Below are positions 1 through 5,599 of a stretch of 5,599 nt of DNA, in pieces. The stretch comes from an uncultured Gammaproteobacteria bacterium. GTDB taxonomy: Bacteria; Pseudomonadota; Gammaproteobacteria; Nitrosococcales; Methylophagaceae. The notes under the pieces were generated by a model, which ran no database searches, was not told the DNA's origin, and worked only from the letters and a program-made list of their open reading frames with translations. Position 1 is the stretch's first letter, and each line of letters starts with the position of its first letter. Made by a program: the position numbers and the translations under genes. The stretch spans positions 1 through 5,599 of the forward strand of contig CAJXPP010000156.1 in assembly GCA_913058195.1 (NCBI GenBank), in the 5' to 3' direction.

Positions 1-50
1 GATCTACACAGAGTAGATCGTCGGCAGCGTCAGATGTGTATAAGAGACAG
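1..50 (+). other. Nextera sequencing adapter (technical sequence)
   Basis: This is not genomic DNA. It reads as the tail of the P5 flow-cell primer (1-9, GATCTACAC), an 8-base index (10-17, AGAGTAGA, which matches the Nextera S504/N504 i5 index), the Nextera Read 1 adapter (18-31, TCGTCGGCAGCGTC) and the 19-bp Tn5 mosaic end (32-50, AGATGTGTATAAGAGACAG). Biological sequence starts at 51. A GTG at 36-38 in the mosaic end falsely extends the lptC reading frame by five codons. Confidence 0.98.
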
Positions 51-91
51 GACAGGGTACCCTGCAAGATCAAATTGAACGCCATTTTTAA
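51..91 (+). CDS. kdsC: 3' end of kdsC (KDO-8-phosphate phosphatase), partial
   Basis: Only the last 12 readable codons (53-88) and the TAA stop at 89-91 are present; the rest is lost at the fragment edge. The frame reads QGTLQDQIERHF. The QG-x-L start resembles the C-terminal tail of KdsC proteins (E. coli KdsC ends in an AQGKLDE-like tail). KdsC is a cytoplasmic HAD-family phosphatase that releases KDO from KDO 8-phosphate for LPS inner-core synthesis. The call rests mainly on position: kdsC lies directly upstream of lptC in many gammaproteobacteria, usually touching or overlapping it. The lptC frame is open across this stretch, so the two genes overlap here. The peptide is too short for a firm assignment by sequence alone. 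Confidence 0.5.
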
Positions 92-650
92 ACAAGCACA
101 TTCAGCTAAAATACTATTGTTTGTATTGGCAATGGTCACGCTATGGCTTCTTTCCGGTCACAAAGAGACTTCAGAGCAAAGTATCAAAAGTGAGGTCAAT
201 AAAAGTAGTGATTATGCGATGACAAACTTCACTTTGACCATAATGGATATGAAAGGCAATCCGTCGCGCGTTATCACCGGCTCTGAGATGTCCCATTATC
301 CCGAAGATGATAGTACTGAAATAATTGATCCCATTGCCCAGTTTATTCAAAAAGGCAAAGATACATGGCAAATTTCATCTAATAAAGGTTTCACTGTTGG
401 TAAAGGAGACGATATTCTGTTAACAGGCAATGTCATCATTACTCAACCAGATAATCCTGATATTGAATTACACACTGAATCATTAAATTTAGATACATTG
501 CATAATACTGCTTATACCGATCTTGCAGTAAGCATGAAATCACCTTATGGTGAGACTGATTCCGTTGGTCTGCATGCCTCGCTAGAACAAAAAACGATTA
601 ACCTCCACTCACGAGTGAAAGGACATTATGATGCTCCGCCTACAAAGTAA
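51..650 (+). CDS. lptC: LptC, LPS export periplasmic/inner-membrane protein (5' end uncertain)
   Basis: LptC is a bitopic inner-membrane protein that takes lipopolysaccharide extracted by LptB2FG and hands it to LptA. Counting the codon at 51 as residue 1, there is a short basic cytoplasmic segment, one hydrophobic membrane helix (about residues 21-35), a hydrophilic stalk, then a single LptC/OstA-like beta-jellyroll domain (about 54-193). Family landmarks include the HYPEDD stretch (83-88), the DP that follows it, a Trp at 106, the LTGNV turn (124-128) and a late TD-x-VGL segment. The length of about 199 residues is close to the roughly 190 of E. coli LptC. The native start is unresolved: a GTG at 36 lies in the adapter and is false, a TTG at 75 is the first start-like codon inside genomic DNA but lacks a good ribosome site, and the true start may lie upstream of the fragment. 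The gene overlaps the 3' end of kdsC and overlaps lptA by 23 bases, consistent with one operon. Confidence 0.9.
   Translation, partial: DRVPCKIKLNAIFKQAHSAKILLFVLAMVTLWLLSGHKETSEQSIKSEVNKSSDYAMTNFTLTIMDMKGNPSRVITGSEMSHYPEDDSTEIIDPIAQFIQKGKDTWQISSNKGFTVGKGDDILLTGNVIITQPDNPDIELHTESLNLDTLHNTAYTDLAVSMKSPYGETDSVGLHASLEQKTINLHSRVKGHYDAPPTK
618..623 (+). promoter_or_regulatory. Ribosome binding site of lptA
   Basis: AAAGGA lies inside the last codons of lptC. It is 4 nt before the ATG at 628 and 7 nt before the ATG at 631. The second spacing is closer to optimal, so translation may begin at 631 and give a protein one residue shorter. The location inside lptC suggests translational coupling. Confidence 0.6.
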
Positions 651-1440
651 ATTTTTAATCTTATTACTGATTGTTGTCCCCGCTTTTGCATGGGCATTAC
701 CTAGTGATAGAGAACAGCCTATCGAGATCGAAGCAGATCATGCTCAGATGGATGATAGTCAAGGCATCACTCAGTACAAAGGTAAGGCGGTATTAACACA
801 AGGTACACTTCGCATCGAAGGCGATATTATTACCTTTTATTACGACGATGATAAACAGCTATCCAAAGCGATTGCTCAAGGTAATTTAGCTACGTATCAA
901 CAGGTTCAGAAACCGGGTGAAACACCTGTTAAAGCCCGTGCTTTGCAAATGGAATATCACGCACGCTCACAAATGATCTACCTAATTGGTAAGGGTCATG
1001 TATGGCAAAATGGCGATGAGTTTAGTGGCGCACGTATTGAGTATGATATTGATAAGAATATTGTAAATGCGAGCTCTAATCCTGCAGTATCTGGTAAAAA
1101 GTCACGCAAGAGCGAACGCATTCATATTATCATTCAACCGCCTAGCAGTAAGCAGAAAAAGACAACCATAAAGAAACCCCAAGCCATAATAGAAAAAGAA
1201 GTTGTAAAAGAAATTACACCACCAGCAATAGTTGAAGGTTATCCAACAGCAGTCATCTCGACCAATTTAAATATTCGAACTGGCCCTGGTACTCACTATA
1301 ATAAACTTGGCGTTTTTTCTAATGGCAGCTTAGTGTATATTTTGACCGAACAAAAAGACTGGGTTCAGGTCAGGGGTACCATTAAAGATCACGCTATCAT
1401 TGGCTGGGTATCTCGCCGCTACATCCAAGAAACTAACTAA
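628..1440 (+). CDS. lptA: LptA, periplasmic LPS bridge protein with extra C-terminal SH3b domain
   Basis: LptA forms the periplasmic beta-jellyroll bridge along which LPS moves from LptC to LptD. Residues 1-23 are a Sec signal peptide (basic start, hydrophobic core, AWA before Leu24; cleavage after Ala21 is also possible). Residues 29-170 form the OstA/LptA domain, with the family openings QPIEIEAD and YKGKAVLTQGTLRI, and the later LIGKGHVWQNGDEF strand. Residues 171-205 are a Lys/Pro/Ile/Glu linker. Residues 206-267 match a bacterial SH3 (SH3_3-type) domain: LNIRTGPG at 214-221, a central NGSLVYIL, W245 with V-x-V, and the closing GWVSRRYI at 259-266. The frame is unbroken and no independent start precedes the SH3 part. 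At 270 residues the protein is much longer than E. coli LptA (185). It overlaps lptC by 23 bases and ends 17 bp before lptB. LptA identity is near certain from domain and context. SH3 binding of peptidoglycan or protein is inference. Confidence 0.95.
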   Translation: MMLRLQSKFLILLLIVVPAFAWALPSDREQPIEIEADHAQMDDSQGITQYKGKAVLTQGTLRIEGDIITFYYDDDKQLSKAIAQGNLATYQQVQKPGETPVKARALQMEYHARSQMIYLIGKGHVWQNGDEFSGARIEYDIDKNIVNASSNPAVSGKKSRKSERIHIIIQPPSSKQKKTTIKKPQAIIEKEVVKEITPPAIVEGYPTAVISTNLNIRTGPGTHYNKLGVFSNGSLVYILTEQKDWVQVRGTIKDHAIIGWVSRRYIQETN

Positions 1441-1457
1441 ATCAGGATAAAATTGGT

Positions 1458-2183
1458 ATGAGCATGTTGTCCGCCCAAACCTTGTCTAAACGCTATGGTG
1501 ACCGCCAAGCAGTAAAAGATATTTCTTTAGATGTAAGCAGTGGTGAAATCGTTGGTTTATTAGGACCTAATGGGGCTGGAAAAACAACCAGTTTTTATAT
1601 GATTGTCGGTTTAGTACCTGTTGATACCGGGTCAATTTTTCTAGATCAGCGAGAATTAACTCACGATCCAATCCACCAGCGAGCACAACTAGGTATTGGC
1701 TATTTACCCCAAGAAGCCTCTGTATTTCGAAAGTTATCTGTTGCTGATAATATCTACGCCATTATTGAAACTCGGCCCGAATTAAGTGCTGATGAAAAGA
1801 CTGACCTACTTAACCGCCTCTTAGCCGATTTTCATATCGAGCATATCCGGGACTCACTCGGAATGGCTTTATCTGGTGGTGAACGTCGCCGTGTAGAAAT
1901 CGCTCGCGCCTTGGCAATGGAACCCCAATTTATATTACTTGATGAACCCTTTGCAGGCGTTGATCCTATTTCAGTACTTGATATTCAAGGCATTATCAAA
2001 GAACTTGCCCAACGTGGTATCGGTATATTAATTACCGATCATAATGTTCGAGAAACACTCGAAGTTTGTGAACGTGCATATATTTTCAATGAAGGCGAAG
2101 TGATAGCAAAGGGTACTCCTGAAGAGATCATGAAGGATAAACGCGTTCTCTCTGTTTACCTTGGTCGAGACTTCCGCCTTTAG
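1458..2183 (+). CDS. lptB: LptB, ATPase of the LPS export ABC transporter
   Basis: LptB is the cytoplasmic nucleotide-binding subunit; a dimer binds LptF and LptG and uses ATP hydrolysis to extract LPS from the inner membrane. All ABC motifs are intact: Walker A GPNGAGKTT (36-44), Q-loop Gln85, a VFRKLS segment (89-94) matching the region that contacts the LptF/G coupling helices, signature LSGGE (138-142), Walker B FILLDEP with catalytic Glu163, and switch His195 in TDHNVRET. The C-terminal GRDFRL matches the conserved GEDFRL end of E. coli LptB, whose tail matters for function. The length of 241 residues equals the family norm. The start at 1458 is supported by AGGA at 1444-1447, 10 nt upstream; an ATG at 1464 is an alternative. 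It lies 17 bp after lptA and 12 bp before the channel gene. LptF and LptG are not in the window, which is usual since they are normally encoded elsewhere. Confidence 0.98.
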   Translation: MSMLSAQTLSKRYGDRQAVKDISLDVSSGEIVGLLGPNGAGKTTSFYMIVGLVPVDTGSIFLDQRELTHDPIHQRAQLGIGYLPQEASVFRKLSVADNIYAIIETRPELSADEKTDLLNRLLADFHIEHIRDSLGMALSGGERRRVEIARALAMEPQFILLDEPFAGVDPISVLDIQGIIKELAQRGIGILITDHNVRETLEVCERAYIFNEGEVIAKGTPEEIMKDKRVLSVYLGRDFRL

Positions 2184-2195
2184 GTTAGAAATATA

Positions 2196-3158
2196 ATGCA
2201 ACCATCAAAAGAAAATAATACTTTTCGACAAAGCACTTTTCAAGTTCTTGAACAAAGTGGCTTTTCGCATCTAATCAATATAACGTTGATTATATTGATT
2301 GCATTGACATTAGTTGTTCTTTTTATTGAAACAGTACCAGCAATACATCAACACTATGAACACTGGTTTAATCTATTCGAATATGTCTCTATTACACTGT
2401 TTAGTATTGAATATACTATGCGTGTTTGGAGTGCTGCTGAGCTAAATTCTTCCGCACCATGGCAAAGTCGATGGAAATATATTCTCAGTCCACTCGCGCT
2501 AATAGACTTATTAGCAATAGCCCCTTTTTACTTAGGTTTATTTATCCAGATAGATGCTCGCTCTCTACGTGCAGTACGCTTACTTCGCCTACTTAAATTA
2601 ACTCGATACTCTCATTCACTTAGAACCTTATTACAAGTAATAAGGAATGAGCTGGCAGGCATTATTTCGGCCTTAAGCATGTTAGTAATGCTCATTGTCA
2701 TTGCCTCAACAGCCATGTATTTAGTTGAACATGAGATTCAACCCGATGACTTTGGTTCGATACCTCAAGCTATGTGGTGGGCAAGCGTCACATTAACGAC
2801 TGTCGGCTACGGTGATGTTGTGCCCGTCACGCTGCTTGGTAAAACGTTAGGCATAGTAATCACTATTTTGGGTGTCGGAATTGCCGCTTTACCAGCGGGT
2901 ATTCTTGCTAGTGGTTTCACTACTGAAATGCAAAATAGACGAGATGAGTTTCAAGCCAAAGTGATCACTTTATTATCCGATGATGGTCGACTCACACATG
3001 ATGAATTGCATGAACTAGAGCAGCTTAGAATACAGCTAGGGCTTAGTATCAAAGAAAGTAAGTCATTAATTCGCTTATCAGGTACTGGCCACCTGACTGC
3101 TGCGGCATTTAAGCATTGTCCTCACTGCGGTGAAAGTCTGACTCATCACACTAATTAG
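2196..3158 (+). CDS. Six-transmembrane voltage-gated-type potassium channel
   Basis: This is an inner-membrane ion channel subunit, expected to form tetramers. Helices by hydrophobicity: S1 about 25-45, S2 59-78 (with acidic Glu72), S3 98-118 (with Asp104), S4 121-138, S5 153-175, pore helix 188-200 and S6 213-240. S4 carries basic residues at every third position (R122, R125, R128, R131, K134, R137), the mark of a voltage sensor. The selectivity filter TTVGYGD (201-207) indicates potassium selectivity. The roughly 80-residue cytoplasmic tail is helical and charged, lacks an RCK nucleotide-binding domain (unlike E. coli Kch), and ends in a CPHC knuckle (308-311) followed by two His. The start at 2196 is 12 bp after lptB with only a weak AGG upstream (2182-2184), so it is probably co-transcribed with lptB. 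The stop overlaps the stop of the opposing gene by 4 bp. The physiological role is unknown. Confidence 0.95.
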   Translation: MQPSKENNTFRQSTFQVLEQSGFSHLINITLIILIALTLVVLFIETVPAIHQHYEHWFNLFEYVSITLFSIEYTMRVWSAAELNSSAPWQSRWKYILSPLALIDLLAIAPFYLGLFIQIDARSLRAVRLLRLLKLTRYSHSLRTLLQVIRNELAGIISALSMLVMLIVIASTAMYLVEHEIQPDDFGSIPQAMWWASVTLTTVGYGDVVPVTLLGKTLGIVITILGVGIAALPAGILASGFTTEMQNRRDEFQAKVITLLSDDGRLTHDELHELEQLRIQLGLSIKESKSLIRLSGTGHLTAAAFKHCPHCGESLTHHTN

Positions 3159-4003
3159 TCTTTTTCATCTCCTGCTACAGTCTGTCTTTCTGGAAGAAAG
3201 AGTCGCGGTTCTACACGGACATCATTTAAGCTAACCCCAAAATGTAAGTGTGGCCCTGTCACTCGTCCTGTCATCCCAACAGTGCCAATAACAGCACCTT
3301 GTTGGAGTAACTGCCCATCTTCAACAGCAATTTTATTTAAGTGGCAAAACATGGTCACTAAGCCTTGGCCATGATCAATAAAGACAGTATTACCATTAAA
3401 GAAGTAATTGCCCGTACCTCTTACAATACCCGCTGCAGGTGCATGAACTTCAGTGCCAATTGGAGCAGCTAAGTCCATACCACTATGTGGTTTACGTGGT
3501 TGACCATTGAATACTCGTCGTCGTCCAAATAAGCCACTAACGCGCCCTTCTATAGGCCAAATAAAGTTAAAATCTATAGCAGCTTTATCCATCCAATATT
3601 CTAAGGCACCATCAATTTGTGCCCGCTCAGCATTAATTCGCGTTATATCATGATTGGTTGGATTTACTTTGCGTTTATCCTTAATTTCTATGTATTGGGT
3701 TGGGTATTGTTTGTCACTAATAGTAAAAGTAACTTCTCGACTTTGTTTATCAGGCCCGACTGTCACACTCTGTTGGCCAATTTTAGCTGTTAATGGAATT
3801 CCCACCACTGCAAACCATTGCTCATTATCTTTAACAACCATTACAGGCTTATTGTTATAGTTAACTCTCGGCTTAACAGCATTATGGTTTTCTAGTGGCA
3901 CAATAACAACACCGCCAGGAATGGCTGATTGTTGCGGTAAATTAATGGCTAGCGCCGCCAGCGGGTTATAGATTAAAGCGAGTAATACAAGCTTGTTAAT
4001 CAT
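3155..4003 (-). CDS. Secreted M23-family metallopeptidase (LytM domain)
   Basis: This is predicted to be an exported zinc endopeptidase of the LytM/M23 family, probably cutting peptide cross-bridges or stems of peptidoglycan. I chose the ATG at 4003-4001 because it begins a Sec signal peptide (residues 1-19, ending LAALA before Ile20). A longer frame back to 4102 only adds a non-signal stretch inside xseA. In the 282-residue form, residues 20-100 are a beta-rich N-terminal domain resembling the M23 N-terminal family (PGG-VVIVPL, then W63 and VGIPLTAKIG). Residues 148-270 form the LytM domain. Zinc ligands His173 and Asp177 (HSGMD) and His254 (HLHFG), and catalytic His221 and His252, are all present, so it should be active rather than a degenerate regulator of the EnvC/NlpD type. 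The start overlaps the xseA stop by 8 bases, which suggests coupled translation. The ribosome site is weak. The substrate is not evident from sequence. Confidence 0.93.
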   Translation of the reverse strand: MINKLVLLALIYNPLAALAINLPQQSAIPGGVVIVPLENHNAVKPRVNYNNKPVMVVKDNEQWFAVVGIPLTAKIGQQSVTVGPDKQSREVTFTISDKQYPTQYIEIKDKRKVNPTNHDITRINAERAQIDGALEYWMDKAAIDFNFIWPIEGRVSGLFGRRRVFNGQPRKPHSGMDLAAPIGTEVHAPAAGIVRGTGNYFFNGNTVFIDHGQGLVTMFCHLNKIAVEDGQLLQQGAVIGTVGMTGRVTGPHLHFGVSLNDVRVEPRLFLPERQTVAGDEKD

Positions 4004-5492
4004 GTTTAATCTTAGTGATCTGACAATGTAACTTCCCTTGCTGAAGTTGTACATTGACATGTTGCCCAACTTCGGCCTGTTTACTATTAAGTAGAACTTC
4101 ATTGTTCCTAAGTGATGTGGTGATGCTATACCCTCGCTCCAATGTACTTAATGGACTTACGGCTGCTAGCGTTCTCATTTGAGCTGATAGCAACGCTCTC
4201 TTGCCATCAATTTTCTGCTGAATACTGCTTGTGAGTACTTTATTGGTTTGTTCGATATCAGCCTGTCTCTTTTGAATATCATTCAATAATGATAATGATT
4301 GGAAGCGTTGTAATAGGCTGGTCAATCTATATTGATGCGTCGTTAAGCCCTTTTTCACTTGCTGTTCTAATCGCGCCGATAATTGTAATAAACGGTGCTG
4401 TTGAGCATCAATTTTAGCTTGTGGATGAGTCAGTCTTACTGTCCAATAACCTGCCTGCTGTTGTTTGTCTTTAACTATTTGTCGCCATGCACGATGTAAG
4501 CGTTGTTCAATACGATCAACACTTTGCATATTTTGACCAATCGCGACGAGTGGATTAGTTAAGCCTTGTTTCAATAATTTAAGCTGATTCCGCTCAGTCT
4601 GAATTAAGTGTTTTATTATTAACAGCAGACGCTGACTATATCGACTTACTTGATTCAATAATGCTATACCATCCGGTACTGCCAGCTCAGCAGCCGCAGA
4701 TGGCGTTGCAGCACGCACATCAGCAACAAAATCAGCGATAGTAAAATCAACTTCGTGACCAACAGCACTAATAATAGGTAATTTACAGGCAAAGATTGAA
4801 CGTGCTAGTTGCTCATCATTAAAACTCCATAAATCTTCTAGTGAACCACCGCCTCGGCTCATTATTAACACATCACATTCATTGCGTTTTTCAGCGAGTT
4901 TAATAGCTTTTGTAATCTGCTTAGCCGAGTCTGTACCCTGAACTGCAACGGGGTATAGAATAACTTTTGCGGCTGGAAAGCGACGATTTAGCACCGTCAA
5001 AATATCATGCACTGCCGCACCATCAGGCGAAGAAATAATACCTATTCGCTGCGGTAATGCGGGTAAGATTTTTTTATGTTCACTATCAAATAAGCCTTCA
5101 TCGCCTAATCGATGCTTTAAAGCCTCATAAGCGCGTTGTAACGCACCACTTCCGGCCTCTTCCATATGCTCAACAACGCACTGAAACTCGCCGCGACCTT
5201 CATATAAAGTCACTCGAACTCGTAATAAAACTTGCAGGCCATTTTTAGGTGTAAAGCGTAAGTTTCTATTTCGTGTGCGGAACATAGCACAGCGCACTTG
5301 TGCAGCTTCATCTTTCAAAGTGAAATAAATATGGCCTGAAGCAGGCATGGCAAGATTAGATATTTCGCCCTCAACCCAGGTCAGTGGAAAGGAGCCTTCT
5401 AAGACTCTTTTAGCCTCCCGAACGAGTCGTGAAACTGCATAAACTTCCTTGACCGGACGCGATGCTAAGGTTGGGTTACTATCAAGTGCCAT
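3996..5492 (-). CDS. xseA: Exonuclease VII large subunit
   Basis: XseA is the catalytic large subunit of exonuclease VII, which with several small XseB subunits degrades single-stranded DNA in both directions to oligonucleotides. Residues 16-112 are the N-terminal OB-fold (EGSFPLTWVEGEISNL, then SGHIYFTLKD), which binds single-stranded DNA. Residues 135-275 hold the catalytic core: GAAVHDIL (158-165, Asp163), SRGGGSLEDLW (212-222, Arg213), GHEVDFTIADFVAD (245-258, His246 and Asp249) and RAATPSAAAEL (260-270). By alignment from memory, Asp163, Arg213, His246 and Asp249 correspond to residues needed for activity in E. coli XseA. Residues 275-440 are long Gln/Leu-rich coiled-coil helices, the part that binds XseB, and the C-terminal beta segment contains LERGYSI (451-457). 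The length is 498 against 456 in E. coli. The start at 5492 keeps the full OB-fold; its ribosome site is weak. xseB is not in the window. Confidence 0.98.
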   Translation of the reverse strand: MALDSNPTLASRPVKEVYAVSRLVREAKRVLEGSFPLTWVEGEISNLAMPASGHIYFTLKDEAAQVRCAMFRTRNRNLRFTPKNGLQVLLRVRVTLYEGRGEFQCVVEHMEEAGSGALQRAYEALKHRLGDEGLFDSEHKKILPALPQRIGIISSPDGAAVHDILTVLNRRFPAAKVILYPVAVQGTDSAKQITKAIKLAEKRNECDVLIMSRGGGSLEDLWSFNDEQLARSIFACKLPIISAVGHEVDFTIADFVADVRAATPSAAAELAVPDGIALLNQVSRYSQRLLLIIKHLIQTERNQLKLLKQGLTNPLVAIGQNMQSVDRIEQRLHRAWRQIVKDKQQQAGYWTVRLTHPQAKIDAQQHRLLQLSARLEQQVKKGLTTHQYRLTSLLQRFQSLSLLNDIQKRQADIEQTNKVLTSSIQQKIDGKRALLSAQMRTLAAVSPLSTLERGYSITTSLRNNEVLLNSKQAEVGQHVNVQLQQGKLHCQITKIKHD

Positions 5493-5500
5493 AAAAACGC

Positions 5501-5529
5501 TTAGAAAACCTATAAAATACTGTTATAAT
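5501..5529 (+). promoter_or_regulatory. Divergent sigma-70-type promoter pointing out of the window
   Basis: A perfect extended -10, TG-T-TATAAT, occupies 5521-5529. A weak -35, TTAGAA (5501-5506), sits 17 bp upstream of the hexamer. It fires rightward, away from xseA, with the start site expected near 5536 and no start codon with an open frame before the adapter. In E. coli and relatives xseA is divergent from guaB, so the lost gene may be guaB (inference). On the minus strand, TATAAC (complement of 5522-5527) overlaps this site and could be the -10 of xseA, but its -35 would fall at the fragment edge. Confidence 0.55.
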
Positions 5530-5548
5530 TGTGGCGATAATACCATAA

Positions 5549-5599
5549 CTGTCTCTTATACACATCTGACGCTGCCGACGATCTACTCTGTGTAGATCT
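5549..5599 (-). other. Nextera sequencing adapter (technical sequence)
   Basis: This is the reverse complement of the left-hand adapter: Tn5 mosaic end (5549-5567), Read 1 adapter (5568-5581), the same 8-base index (5582-5589, complement of AGAGTAGA) and the P5 tail (5590-5599). Both ends of the molecule therefore carry the same P5-type adapter. It is not biological. Confidence 0.98.

Noticed and set aside
36..50. GTG start extending LptC to 204 residues
   Set aside because: These five codons are the Tn5 mosaic end of the adapter, not genomic DNA.
171..371. Minus-strand frame of 66 codons opposite lptC
   Set aside because: It is a shadow of lptC with no family resemblance or ribosome site. 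The plus-strand frames at 3654-3860 and 5057-5248 opposite the metallopeptidase and xseA were rejected for the same reason.
3185..3201. Perfect 7-bp inverted repeat TCTTTCT-GGA-AGAAAGA near the convergent gene ends
   Set aside because: The stem is AT-rich, has a 3-nt loop, lies inside the metallopeptidase coding region and has no T-tract following on either strand, so it does not qualify as an intrinsic terminator.
4004..4102. Upstream extension of the metallopeptidase to a 315-residue protein
   Set aside because: The extra 33 residues lie within xseA in another frame and would bury the clear signal peptide that starts at 4003.
4263..4271. CTGTCTCTT, matching the first nine bases of the reversed Tn5 mosaic end
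   Set aside because: The match stops after nine bases and the xseA frame continues intact, so it is a chance match rather than an internal adapter or chimera junction.
4285..4300. AATAATGATAATGATT, resembling a Fur box
   Set aside because: It lies deep within the xseA coding sequence, encoding a Leu/Asn-rich stretch, and no promoter or start is nearby.
5530..5541. Minus-strand TTATCGCCACAA, resembling a DnaA box
   Set aside because: Two extra bases interrupt the 9-mer TTATCCACA, so spacing is wrong for DnaA binding.

Overview
The window is one 5.6 kb molecule bounded at both ends by Illumina Nextera adapter sequence (1-50 and 5549-5599, the same indexed P5-type adapter in inverted orientation). 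Only 51-5548 is biological DNA. The terminal inverted repeat is a library artefact. Any gene touching either edge is cut by the fragment boundary, not by evolution.

The biological insert looks like chromosomal DNA of an AT-rich gammaproteobacterium. The evidence is the kdsC-lptC-lptA-lptB order, LptB and XseA sequences of gammaproteobacterial type, and a guaB-type divergent promoter position upstream of xseA. I cannot name the genus. A marine or free-living lineage outside the Enterobacterales is plausible, but this is inference.

Layout. Plus strand, 51-3158: the last codons of kdsC, then lptC, lptA and lptB, which form the inner-membrane and periplasmic part of the lipopolysaccharide export machine. 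A six-transmembrane voltage-gated-type potassium channel gene follows 12 bp after lptB, where many gammaproteobacteria have rpoN. Minus strand, 5492-3155: xseA (exonuclease VII large subunit), followed with an 8-bp overlap by a secreted M23-family metallopeptidase. The two transcription units converge, and their stop codons overlap by 4 bp at 3155-3158. The right edge (5493-5548) is the intergenic start region of xseA and carries a strong plus-strand extended -10 promoter for a divergent gene that is not in the window.

The genes are packed tightly, with no intergenic gap over 60 bp. LptC receives LPS from the LptB-powered transporter and passes it to LptA, which bridges the periplasm. The M23 enzyme probably acts on peptidoglycan in the same compartment. 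The most notable item is LptA: its normal OstA-fold domain is followed, in one uninterrupted frame, by a basic Lys/Pro-containing linker and a bacterial SH3 domain, which typical LptA proteins such as that of E. coli lack. Second are the potassium channel in the rpoN position and its Cys/His-rich C-terminal tail. I see no CRISPR array, mobile element, RNA gene or obvious novel defence system.
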